A DNA stretch of 64,000 nt from Ursidibacter maritimus (GTDB lineage Bacteria > Pseudomonadota > Gammaproteobacteria > Enterobacterales > Pasteurellaceae): NCBI RefSeq assembly GCF_009761395.1, contig NZ_LEKN01000001.1, forward strand, positions 310,001-374,000, read 5' to 3'. Both the position numbers and the translations under genes were made by a program. Of the stretch, positions 56,813 to 64,000 are shown one piece after another (position 1 is the stretch's first letter; each line of letters begins with the position of its first letter). The notes beneath the pieces are model-generated. The model made no database searches. It was not told where the DNA came from and saw only the letters and a list, made by a program, of their open reading frames with translations.

Positions 56813-56844
56813 TTTTTGTGGAGGTAATGTGAATTTTTTGTGGA
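56813..56844. promoter_or_regulatory. Direct repeats TTTTTGTGGA in the xre/HAD divergent region
   Basis: TTTTTGTGGA occurs at 56813-56822 and 56835-56844, start to start 22 bases, about two helical turns. This is the arrangement expected for two dimers of a regulator bound on one DNA face. Confidence 0.5.
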
Positions 56845-56871
56845 TTGTAGCATAAGTGAATGATTTGTAGA

Positions 56872-57540
56872 ATGGACATAATCTTACAACAGGATTTTTT
56901 ACAAAGTTTCGCTATGTTGCATAATCTACCAGCTTATAAATACTTACTCATTGATTTTGATAATACGCTAGCGTTTACCAATGAAGCTAATAATCTTGCC
57001 TATCTACGTTCTATAGAGGATATTTCACAAATCAAAGTAAGTGATGAACAATATCAGTTAATTGTTTCCTCTATGCCTGATAGACGTATTACGAAAACAG
57101 GTTTTTATGAGATTATTCTTGAAATACTTAATACTGGACTTGATGTACCTAAAATTGCCGCTTATAAGAATAAAATATATCCTGCTTTTATGTCCTACAT
57201 TCAAAAAAATCAGGCTTTGATTAGAGTACTAGAAGATATTAAATCTAATCCTGAAATAAAAATAATTTTAGTTACTAATGCAAATCCAAGACGTGTTATT
57301 CCTATATTAGATTTTTTTAATTTAGAAGGTCTATTCGATCGTATTTTTTACACTAATGACAGTTTAGACAAATACTCATTGGTCATTTCTCAATTAAATT
57401 TAAACCCTGATGATGTAGTAATTATAGATGATGATGAACATCAACTTAATTCAGCAAAATTATCAGGGGTTTCAGGCATAAGACTTGTTCAAATCAATCC
57501 TAAGGAAGTTAAAAATGCTTTCACACTCTCATCAACTTGA
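56872..57540 (+). CDS. HAD-superfamily hydrolase
   Basis: A protein of 222-226 residues (ATG at 56860 or 56872). Motif I is LLIDFDNTLAFT (two Asp), motif II VTNANPRR, the motif III Lys may be in LDKYSL, and motif IV is IIDDDEHQLNSAK. A helical cap lies between motifs I and II, as in nucleotidases and phosphoglycolate-type phosphatases. The substrate is unknown. It is first in a three-gene row and overlaps the next gene by 26 bases. Confidence 0.85.
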   Translation: MDIILQQDFLQSFAMLHNLPAYKYLLIDFDNTLAFTNEANNLAYLRSIEDISQIKVSDEQYQLIVSSMPDRRITKTGFYEIILEILNTGLDVPKIAAYKNKIYPAFMSYIQKNQALIRVLEDIKSNPEIKIILVTNANPRRVIPILDFFNLEGLFDRIFYTNDSLDKYSLVISQLNLNPDDVVIIDDDEHQLNSAKLSGVSGIRLVQINPKEVKNAFTLSST

Positions 57541-58201
57541 AATCAATGAATATTTACATCAAAATATTCAAGCCTATTATGTTTTAGATTATTTAGGTTG
57601 GAGAAAACCCAATAATCCAGATTTTATTAATTGTCTAAAAAATGACTTTGGAACAAATAGTAATGTTGATTTAAATAATGCTTGTAAGGAGCTTCTAGTT
57701 AGCAGTTATGACTCGGTCAGTGAAATTATAAAAAAAGAACATTTAGATACTATTTGTATAGTGCCTCGAGCTAAGACAACAGATTACTACAAGCCTAATC
57801 AGCTTCTTTTTTCAGATACAATGAGACAGATTGCGTTGGATATTGGAATAAATATAAAGCAGATTCAGAGATTCAAGAATACGAGAACGACTCATTTCCA
57901 CCATAAACCGGAATATGGTGGTGATGGAGATTTACCATACCCTGGCATTACCAAGGAAACCTGTCTGGTTTCATTCGGTGTAAAAGGAAAAAATATTTTA
58001 CTTATTGATGATATTTACACTAAAACTATTAATATTGATGAAGATTGTATTCAAGCATTATTAGATGAAGGTGCAAATAAAGTAGTATTATTTACAGTGG
58101 CGAGAACTGTTCACCACAATGATAGTTTAAGAAATATCAAGTTCGATGCTTTTGGTTTTGGCAATCCAATTGATACGCTGGATGATGAGATTCCGTTTTG
58201 A
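57515..58201 (+). CDS. Phosphoribosyltransferase-fold protein, ComF-like
   Basis: A 228-residue protein. The PRPP loop is NILLIDDIYTKTINID (about residues 160-175), with the two acidic residues of the type I PRTase motif; it is close to the LVDDVYTTG loop of ComF but has TKTIN in place of TTGAT, so PRPP use is not certain. VPRAKTTDYY near residue 83 could be the PPi loop. A 20-residue stretch FKNTRTTHFHHKPEYGGDGD is rich in His and Gly. AAGGAAG precedes ATG 57515, inside the HAD gene. Function unknown. Confidence 0.8.
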   Translation: MLSHSHQLEINEYLHQNIQAYYVLDYLGWRKPNNPDFINCLKNDFGTNSNVDLNNACKELLVSSYDSVSEIIKKEHLDTICIVPRAKTTDYYKPNQLLFSDTMRQIALDIGINIKQIQRFKNTRTTHFHHKPEYGGDGDLPYPGITKETCLVSFGVKGKNILLIDDIYTKTINIDEDCIQALLDEGANKVVLFTVARTVHHNDSLRNIKFDAFGFGNPIDTLDDEIPF

Positions 58202-58211
58202 GGATAAAATA

Positions 58212-59213
58212 ATGAAATATTCTGATAATGCTCTAAATATTCTTACTGCAAAAACGTTCAATGGGATTGGAGATGCTTGGATCAATAAAAATTTGAGTAG
58301 CAAAAAAATTTATCCTTTTGAATTAATAGTTGAATTATTAGAAAAAAATGTAAAAAAAGAAGTTGTTTCAGAAGATATTTTCTTGCAAAGAAAAAATCAT
58401 ATTGAAAAGCAGATTTTACTTTTAGGTGATAGCTGCGATGGGGTTGTAGCAATTGGAGATGAAAAATTCCCAACCTATAGAGGTACAGTAAAAGAAAGTG
58501 AACAACCTAACGTCCTTTTTTATAAAGGTGATCTAGGCTTATTAAGTTTAGAAAATACTAATGTGGCAGTAATTGGTGTTTTAACACCTGATGAAGATAC
58601 TGAAATGGATGAACGTAAAATCGTTAGCCATTTAGTGCAAAAAGATGCTGTAATTGTAAGCGGTCTTGCTCAAGGATGTGATTTTATCGCCCACGATCAA
58701 ACACTCAAATTTGGCGGGGCTACGGTGGCGATTTTGCCAAGTCCATTAAATAATATAATGCCTGTTAAACATCGTGAGTTTTCTCAACAAATAGTTGAAA
58801 GTGGTGGATTACTTATTACTGAATATTTCGATTCACCTAGCACTAAAATGGAATTAAGTTCTCGTTATGTTAAACGAGATCGTTTACAAGCACTATTTAG
58901 TGATATTGTAATCTTAAGTGCCAGTTATACTCCGAATAGTGTAGATCCTACCGCATTGAAAATTGACAGTGGCTCACGTCACGCAATGGAGAAATCTTTA
59001 GAGTATGGTATTCCTCGTGCAGTTATTTATCACGATAAATATCAACAAAATCCAAAATATGATTTAAATCGCCAAGTGATGCAAGATACGAAGGTTATTG
59101 TAATTGATCCTACAAATCCAATGCCAATGATAATGCAGATTCTAGACCTAGATAAAAGGGGGCAACCAAAGCAAATGAATGATGATGGGCAAATGGGATT
59201 GTTTGAATTATGA
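58212..59213 (+). CDS. DprA/Smf-like Rossmann-fold protein
   Basis: A 333-residue protein with the DprA Rossmann fold: VSGLAQGCDFIAHDQTLKFGG (residues 149-169), TVAILPSPLNNIMP, and YVKRDRLQALFSD then DSGSRHAMEKSLEYG. An N-terminal helical part has FNGIGDAW. The GSR motif before the first helix of true DprA is missing (IGVLTPDE instead) and there is no C-terminal DML1/winged-helix domain, so it is not the housekeeping RecA loader. GAGG precedes the start, 10 bases after the PRTase gene. Proteins of this SLOG-like fold are proposed nucleotide sensors in conflict systems. Confidence 0.82.
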   Translation: MKYSDNALNILTAKTFNGIGDAWINKNLSSKKIYPFELIVELLEKNVKKEVVSEDIFLQRKNHIEKQILLLGDSCDGVVAIGDEKFPTYRGTVKESEQPNVLFYKGDLGLLSLENTNVAVIGVLTPDEDTEMDERKIVSHLVQKDAVIVSGLAQGCDFIAHDQTLKFGGATVAILPSPLNNIMPVKHREFSQQIVESGGLLITEYFDSPSTKMELSSRYVKRDRLQALFSDIVILSASYTPNSVDPTALKIDSGSRHAMEKSLEYGIPRAVIYHDKYQQNPKYDLNRQVMQDTKVIVIDPTNPMPMIMQILDLDKRGQPKQMNDDGQMGLFEL

Positions 59214-59344
59214 TGAAGATCATTTCAGGACAATATTGAACGGACTGACATATAATTGGATATTTAGTCTAAACAGCAGAAAGAGTGGCTATTATACCTA
59301 TTTGCAAATTGATATTGCTATCTCACCGCTTGTATTCAATCAAT

Positions 59345-59764
59345 TTACACTTCAAACGGATTAAACAACTTTACGCCTGTGCGTATAAAATCAGCCGAAT
59401 TTCGAGTAACGAGTGTTAAATTATGTTGAATAGCACTGGCGGCAATCCAAGCATCGTTTTCAGGAGCGTGATCAGGAATATGTAATTTGGCACAGATCTC
59501 TGCTGTTTTTTCGTCTATTTTAAGGATTTTACTGTGAAATGTCGGTAAAACGACATTATCGAACCAGGTTCTCAAAACAGTACCTTGGCGAAAATCCTTA
59601 TGTTCTTTCGCCAGAATACCTCGTTCAATTTCCATTAGCACAATAGCATTGATAAAAATATCTTGTTCTGAGATTGTTGAAAACCACGCAACAAAATTAG
59701 GGTTTGCTTTACCTTGTTTAATTTTGCGCACTTCGCTGATTACATTTGTATCAAGTAAATACAT
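59345..59764 (-). CDS. vapC: PIN-domain toxin, VapC/FitB-like
   Basis: A 139-residue PIN-domain ribonuclease. The acidic cluster is Asp5 (MYLLDTNVISE), Glu45 (LMEIERG), Asp104 (PENDAWIAASA) and Asp125 (TRNSADF), all in place, so it is probably active. It lies 8 bases after its antitoxin gene. It bounds the right side of the 55.7-60 kb island. Confidence 0.92.
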   Translation of the reverse strand: MYLLDTNVISEVRKIKQGKANPNFVAWFSTISEQDIFINAIVLMEIERGILAKEHKDFRQGTVLRTWFDNVVLPTFHSKILKIDEKTAEICAKLHIPDHAPENDAWIAASAIQHNLTLVTRNSADFIRTGVKLFNPFEV

Positions 59765-59772
59765 TTTTACCC

Positions 59773-60033
59773 CTAATCTTCTAAATCTATAGGACGGCGT
59801 TGACTACGACTGCGTGGTTGTAATTCTAGATCAATATTTTCATCATCAATAGGCAATAAAGCATCTAAAGCAGAACGAAATGGTTTTGCCTGCTGTGCTT
59901 TTTCATACTCACTATATGTCATTAACACAAATGCGGGTGCTCCACGATTAGTAATGATCACAGGCTCAATCATCGCCGCTTTTTGAGCTTGACTAGAACG
60001 TTGATTAAATTCACGACAGGTCATAATTGGCAT
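59773..60033 (-). CDS. Phd/YefM-type antitoxin
   Basis: An 86-residue protein. The N-terminal Phd/YefM DNA-binding fold has MTCREFNQRSSQAQKAAMIEPVIITNRGAPAFVLMTYSEYEK; the acidic-then-Arg tail (DDENIDLELQPRSRSQRR) is the likely toxin-binding part. AGGGGAG precedes the start. It is co-expressed with the PIN toxin and probably self-regulates. Confidence 0.92.
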   Translation of the reverse strand: MPIMTCREFNQRSSQAQKAAMIEPVIITNRGAPAFVLMTYSEYEKAQQAKPFRSALDALLPIDDENIDLELQPRSRSQRRPIDLED

Positions 60034-60203
60034 TTTGTTCTCCCCTAATAATGTAGTTAAGTAGATACAATATTACTTCGATTGATAAAATAGAGCAAGT
60101 ATAAAAATTGAACATTATTTAATTGCCTAATTTGTTTCAACGTTAAAACCATTTTTACGTTACAATAATGTTATTCGACAAAATAACATTTTTATTATCA
60201 ACG

Positions 60204-61157
60204 ATGAAAAAACTAAACATTATCTTTGCTGGCACACCTGATTTTGCAGCAACCCATTTACAAGCATTACTTAACTCAGACCATAACGTTATTGCTGTTT
60301 ATACTCAGCCAGATAAGCCTGCGGGACGTGGCAAAAAATTGCAAGCTAGTCCTGTTAAACAACTTGCGGAAGAACATAACATTCCTGTCTATCAACCGAA
60401 ATCATTACGTAAAGAAGAAACGCAAGTAGAGCTACAGTCACTTAATGCCGATGTAATGGTTGTAGTGGCTTACGGGCTGATTTTGCCCGAGGCAGTGCTT
60501 AACGCGCCTAAGTATGGTTGTTTAAACGTTCACGGTTCACTACTTCCACGTTGGCGTGGTGCAGCTCCAATTCAGCGTGCAATTTGGGCTGGAGACAAGG
60601 AAACAGGCATTACGATTATGCAAATGGATATCGGGCTAGATACAGGTGATATGCTTTATAAAGTCACAACGCCTATTACATCAACAGAAACGTCTGCGAC
60701 ACTTTATGCTAAGCTTGCCAAACTAGCACCGCCTGCGTTAATTGACGTATTAAATGGCTTGGAAAGCGGTCAGTTTAGTCCAGAAAAACAACAAGATGAA
60801 TTAGCAAACTATGCGGAAAAATTAACAAAAGAAGAAGCAAAACTAGATTGGAATCTTACCGCTTGTCAGTTAGAGCGTAACATTCGAGCTTTCAACCCTG
60901 CACCTATTGCTTATTTGACATTACAGCGAGAAGGTGTTGAAGAGCGCATCAAAATTTATCAAGCAAACGTACTTCCACACCAAACCGAAACAGCAGGAAC
61001 TGTTTTGGCTGTTGATAAAAACGGGATTCAAATTGCCACTCAAGAGGGGGTATTAAACATTACCCAACTACAACCTTCGGGTAAAAAACCGATGTCTATT
61101 CAAGACTTTTTAAACGGGCGCAGTGATTGGTTTAAGATTGGTGAAATCTTGGGGTAA
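60204..61157 (+). CDS. fmt: Methionyl-tRNA formyltransferase
   Basis: Formylates initiator Met-tRNA using 10-formyltetrahydrofolate, 317 residues (E. coli 315). [16 protein letters not shown] at the start, the [16 protein letters not shown] active-site stretch and [15 protein letters not shown] are diagnostic. ATG 60204 aligns with the E. coli start. The usual partner def is not upstream; the toxin-antitoxin island lies there instead. Confidence 0.97.
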   Translation: MKKLNIIFAGTPDFAATHLQALLNSDHNVIAVYTQPDKPAGRGKKLQASPVKQLAEEHNIPVYQPKSLRKEETQVELQSLNADVMVVVAYGLILPEAVLNAPKYGCLNVHGSLLPRWRGAAPIQRAIWAGDKETGITIMQMDIGLDTGDMLYKVTTPITSTETSATLYAKLAKLAPPALIDVLNGLESGQFSPEKQQDELANYAEKLTKEEAKLDWNLTACQLERNIRAFNPAPIAYLTLQREGVEERIKIYQANVLPHQTETAGTVLAVDKNGIQIATQEGVLNITQLQPSGKKPMSIQDFLNGRSDWFKIGEILG

Positions 61158-61305
61158 TAGACTATCGGCACATGGGATTTAAATAACTGGTAGGAATTGT
61201 TTAGGGACGGTATTAGATTAGCAAGTGTGCTAGTCTACTTCTCACTCTTAATTATCGGTGTAATGGAGGTGTAATAGACAAAATAATATGCTAGATATAA
61301 ATGTA

Positions 61306-61339
61306 AAAACTTAGCCCACAGTAATATGAGCTAAGTTTT
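61306..61339. terminator. Hairpin between fmt and the prx-grx gene
   Basis: AAAACTTAGC (61306-61315) pairs perfectly with GCTAAGTTTT (61330-61339). It can act in both directions: T run on the plus side, and A run giving T on the minus side. Confidence 0.8.
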
Positions 61340-61367
61340 AATATTAGTAAACTTTAATTCTTAAAAA

Positions 61368-62093
61368 TTAAGCAAAATACTTTTCAAGATCGTCACTACC
61401 ACCAATGTATTGACCACCAATGAAAATTTGTGGCACGCTAGTTTTGCCTGTAATCGCACGAACAGAAGTGGTGCTAGCATCACGACCTAACACAATTTCT
61501 TCGTAAGCGAAACCTTTCTCAGCTAATAAAGCTTTAGCCTTAATGCAGTAAGGGCAACTTGGTTTTGTAAAAATAGAGACTGATGGTTTTGCTTTCCAAT
61601 CAGGTTTGAGATATTGAATCATTGTATCTGCATCAGATACTTTGAATGGGTCGCCTGGTTCATTTGGTTCAATGAACATTTTCTCAACCACGCCATTTTT
61701 AACAAGCATTGAATAACGCCAAGAACGTTTGCCGAAACCAAGATCATTTTTATCAACCAACATTTCCATGCCAGCGGTAAATTCACCATTTCCATCTGGT
61801 AATACAGTTACATTTGCACAATCTTGATCTGCTTTCCAAGCGTTCATGACAAAAGTATCATTCACTGATACACAAATAATATCATCAACACCTAATGCTT
61901 TAAATTCTGCAGCTAATTCATTATAGCGTGGTAAGTGTGTTGATGAACAAGTTGGGGTAAATGCCCCCGGTAATGAGAACAATACGACTGTTTTATTATC
62001 AAAAAGCTCTGAGCTGGTAACATCAACCCATTGATCACCTTGACGAGTATGGAATGTAACTTGAGGAACTTTTTTTCCTTCCATCGTAGACAT
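61368..62093 (-). CDS. Hybrid peroxiredoxin-glutaredoxin
   Basis: A 241-residue fusion, the size of H. influenzae hyPrx5 (HI0572). The Prx5 domain has peroxidatic Cys49 in PGAFTPTCSSTHLPRY; the C-terminal glutaredoxin has KPSCPYCIKAK with Cys180 and Cys183. It reduces hydrogen and alkyl peroxides with glutathione. The start at 62093 (MSTMEGKK) has AGGAGAA upstream; a longer frame does not fit the family. Confidence 0.95.
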   Translation of the reverse strand: MSTMEGKKVPQVTFHTRQGDQWVDVTSSELFDNKTVVLFSLPGAFTPTCSSTHLPRYNELAAEFKALGVDDIICVSVNDTFVMNAWKADQDCANVTVLPDGNGEFTAGMEMLVDKNDLGFGKRSWRYSMLVKNGVVEKMFIEPNEPGDPFKVSDADTMIQYLKPDWKAKPSVSIFTKPSCPYCIKAKALLAEKGFAYEEIVLGRDASTTSVRAITGKTSVPQIFIGGQYIGGSDDLEKYFA

Positions 62094-62237
62094 AATATTT
62101 TCTCCTATTATCAAAATCGAATAAACTAAATACTGCAAAAATCCAGTAGTAGCCTACCAATTATAATAAAAATTGACTATAACTTCCACTAATTTACACT
62201 TCAGTAAAGGTTACCGATACATCCCATTTTATCTCGC

Positions 62238-62747
62238 CTAATCTTGATTTTTTAAGATCTCATTCATTAGCTGAATATCAATATGACAATAACCATTCGG
62301 ATTTTTATCCAAATAATCTTGATGATATTCTTCAGCAGGAAAATAGTGTTCTAACATCTCATTTTCTACCGCTAATGGCTGAGTATAGGCTTTTTGTAAT
62401 TCTGCGAGAGATTGAGTAATAATCGGGCTATCTTGTGGATTAACATAATAAATACCGGTACGATATTGAATACCTTTATCCGCACCTTGTTGATTGACAC
62501 TGATTGGATCAATCACTTTAAAGTAATAATCCAATAATTTTGCTAGGCTGATTTTCTCAGCATCATAAGTCACTTTGACAACTTCTGCGTGTCCACTTCC
62601 ATTACAAACATCTTTATAGGTTGGATTTAAACTACCGCCATTTGCATAACCAGATTCAGCATCAATCACCCCGTTGATGCGTTGCATAAATGCTTCTGTT
62701 CCCCAAAAGCAACCACCTGCTAAATAGATCTCTTTAATATTTGACAT
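62238..62747 (-). CDS. msrA: Peptide methionine-S-sulfoxide reductase MsrA
   Basis: Repairs methionine-S-sulfoxide in proteins, 169 residues. The catalytic motif GGCFWGTE has Cys13. GYANGGSLNPTYKDVCNGSGHAEVVKV and YHQDYLDKNPNGYCH are typical. It starts at 62747 after AAAGGGG and is soluble, with no export signal. It lies after a peroxiredoxin gene, both oxidative-stress genes. Confidence 0.96.
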   Translation of the reverse strand: MSNIKEIYLAGGCFWGTEAFMQRINGVIDAESGYANGGSLNPTYKDVCNGSGHAEVVKVTYDAEKISLAKLLDYYFKVIDPISVNQQGADKGIQYRTGIYYVNPQDSPIITQSLAELQKAYTQPLAVENEMLEHYFPAEEYHQDYLDKNPNGYCHIDIQLMNEILKNQD

Positions 62748-62772
62748 TAATAACCCCTTTGTAAAATGTTGA

Positions 62773-63429
62773 TTAAATCTCACCGCTTGTTTGACGAGAA
62801 AAACGTTGGAATGCAATTGCTGTAAATTGAATAATCCAACCTACGCCAAGAGCGAAAGCAATAGTGCTGATACCTAATGTGCCACCTAATAATAACCCTA
62901 GAAGAGCTACTGTCACTTCAATGGTTGTACGAACAACCCCAACTTTCCAACCATATTTTAAACAAACACCTACCATCAAACCATCACGAGGTCCGGCTCC
63001 AAGTTGGCAAGAAAGGTAAAATGTCGTACTAATGCCGAATAGAACAATAGCAAAAATCATCAAGAAAATACGAGCTATCATACCTGATGGAGTAGGAATA
63101 TAATTGACGGTGAGATCGACAAAAAGTGCGATGATGAAGACATTCAGCAAAGTCCCTAAACCAATGCGTAATTTAAGTGGAATCCATAATAACAATACGA
63201 TTAAGCTTACAATTGCAATTACAACACCAATAGATAATCCTGTTTGTAAAGCCACACCTTGAGCAAAAATTGTCCAAGGTGTTGCCCCCAAATTAGCCAA
63301 TACCAACAATCCATCGCCGATTCCCATCAACGCCATTGCAAAACAAATAACGAATAAAGAATAAGGTTTTAACTGCCATTGATGATCAGCCGCCCAAGGC
63401 ATTTTGGGGATTGGCGATTTTCTACTCAT
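62773..63429 (-). CDS. YczE/YitT-like membrane protein
   Basis: A 218-residue protein with about five or six helices. MGIGDGLLVLANLGATPWTIFAQGVA and CQLGAGPRDGLMVGVCLKYGWKVG are characteristic of the YczE/YyaS group. The function is unknown. The start at 63429 overlaps the lolC/E stop by 8 bases, so the two are coupled. Confidence 0.82.
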   Translation of the reverse strand: MSRKSPIPKMPWAADHQWQLKPYSLFVICFAMALMGIGDGLLVLANLGATPWTIFAQGVALQTGLSIGVVIAIVSLIVLLLWIPLKLRIGLGTLLNVFIIALFVDLTVNYIPTPSGMIARIFLMIFAIVLFGISTTFYLSCQLGAGPRDGLMVGVCLKYGWKVGVVRTTIEVTVALLGLLLGGTLGISTIAFALGVGWIIQFTAIAFQRFSRQTSGEI

Positions 63430-64000
63430 AACGTAACGCCTCTGCTGGTTCAATTTTAGCTGCTCGATAAGCTGGGTAAAGCGTGCATAATAAGGACAAT
63501 GCCATTGATGAAAGTAATACAATCACAACTTGTGAATAGGCAACTTCTGTAGGTAACACTACGCCTAAAGGGTTTATAAAATTAAGTATCTCTGATAAAT
63601 GTTGAGCAATTAAGAGACCTAACCCGCCCCCTAATAATGCTCCGATAACACCCACTATCGCACCCTGTGCAACAAAAATTTGCATTACTTGGCTTTTTGT
63701 TAATCCCTGTGTTTGTAAAATAGCAATTTCGCCTTGTTTATCAACCACCATTAAACTTAAAGAAGTCACGATATTCGAAATGGCGACAATAATGATTAAA
63801 CTAATCAACAAGCTCATCATATTTTTTTCCATTCTCACTGCTTGGAAAAATTCCCCTTTCTGTTCACGCCAATCGTTAATTTGCCAATTATTCTCGGGGA
63901 AATATTGAGCAAGCTCAGTTACTTGGAATGGATCAGCTAAAAATAGTCGCAATCCTTGTGCAGTAGTCTCTTCCAAGCGTAATAAACGCCCCACATCACT
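63422..64000 (-). CDS. LolC/LolE lipoprotein-releasing permease (partial, C-terminal part)
   Basis: Inner-membrane permease of the LolCDE complex that frees lipoproteins for outer-membrane transport. The gene goes past the right edge; 192 codons are here. An outside-domain end is followed by helices at LISLIIIVAISNIVTSLSLMV, VGVIGALLGGGLGLLIA and VVIVLLSSMALSLLCTL, and the final PAYRAAKIEPAEALRYE. LQTQGLTKSQVMQIFVAQG is the coupling helix that touches LolD. Whether it is LolC or LolE cannot be told from this part. Confidence 0.9.
   Translation of the reverse strand, partial: SDVGRLLRLEETTAQGLRLFLADPFQVTELAQYFPENNWQINDWREQKGEFFQAVRMEKNMMSLLISLIIIVAISNIVTSLSLMVVDKQGEIAILQTQGLTKSQVMQIFVAQGAIVGVIGALLGGGLGLLIAQHLSEILNFINPLGVVLPTEVAYSQVVIVLLSSMALSLLCTLYPAYRAAKIEPAEALRYE

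Noticed and set aside
58212-59213. Housekeeping dprA for natural transformation
   Set aside because: Missing GSR motif and C-terminal domain, and located in an operon with HAD and PRTase genes, so a diverged paralogue is more likely.

Overview
The window reads as a chromosome segment from the family Pasteurellaceae (Gammaproteobacteria). Three things point there: the gene content and order (slyX next to an FkpA-like gene, rpsP-rimM-trmD-rplS, matP-lonH-fabA, a four-gene prepilin cluster before recC, a hybrid peroxiredoxin-glutaredoxin), the low GC, and many DNA-uptake-like words of the ACAAGCGGT type (the Actinobacillus pleuropneumoniae-clade form). I cannot name the species. I saw no rRNA, tRNA, CRISPR array or insertion sequence.

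Layout. 1-20.7 kb is mostly housekeeping: slyX, an exported CxxC thiol protein, mtnN, rimO, a cytoplasmic N-glycosyltransferase with a lysine-rich tail, the rpsP ribosomal/tRNA-modification operon behind a leader hairpin, matP, the Lon-like lonH, fabA with FadR/FabR-like sites, competence prepilins, recC, ptrA, crcB and an MFS transporter. 20.9-28.9 kb is an accessory, partly decayed block on the minus strand: a GmrSD-type DUF262/DUF1524 protein, a wrecked PP2C phosphatase, a sirtuin cut by an in-frame TGA, a tandem AAA+ ATPase, a PD-(D/E)XK-type nuclease, a WYL regulator and a scrap of a MacB/FtsX-type permease. 29-46.6 kb holds znuA, the tryptophanase operon with a TnaC leader peptide and a CRP site, ubiD, roxA, an AbgT transporter, a BPL_N-type protein beside bioY, glyQ, tag, an Sfp-type PPTase, psiE, a Nudix hydrolase, the haem-use pair hutX-hutZ under a Fur-like box, xerC and nhaA. 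46.8-47.6 kb is rpmH-rnpA-yidD.

47.8-50.4 kb is a compact RiPP operon: a DoxX membrane protein, a precursor with six EGKCG motifs, a DUF692 multinuclear iron oxidase and its DUF2063 partner. This is the HvfX/A/B/C copper-binding peptide system known from Haemophilus influenzae. It is followed by a TAXI-type TRAP transporter with a UspA gene.

55.7-60.0 kb is a second accessory island between uspA and fmt: a MntA-HepT toxin-antitoxin pair, an Xre-type regulator divergent from a three-gene HAD / ComF-like phosphoribosyltransferase / DprA-like operon, and a VapBC-type pair. The three-gene operon is the best candidate for an undescribed system; its parts suggest nucleotide-linked sensing or defence, but that is inference. 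The window ends with fmt, prx-grx, msrA, a YczE-like membrane protein and the 3' end of a lolC/E permease gene.
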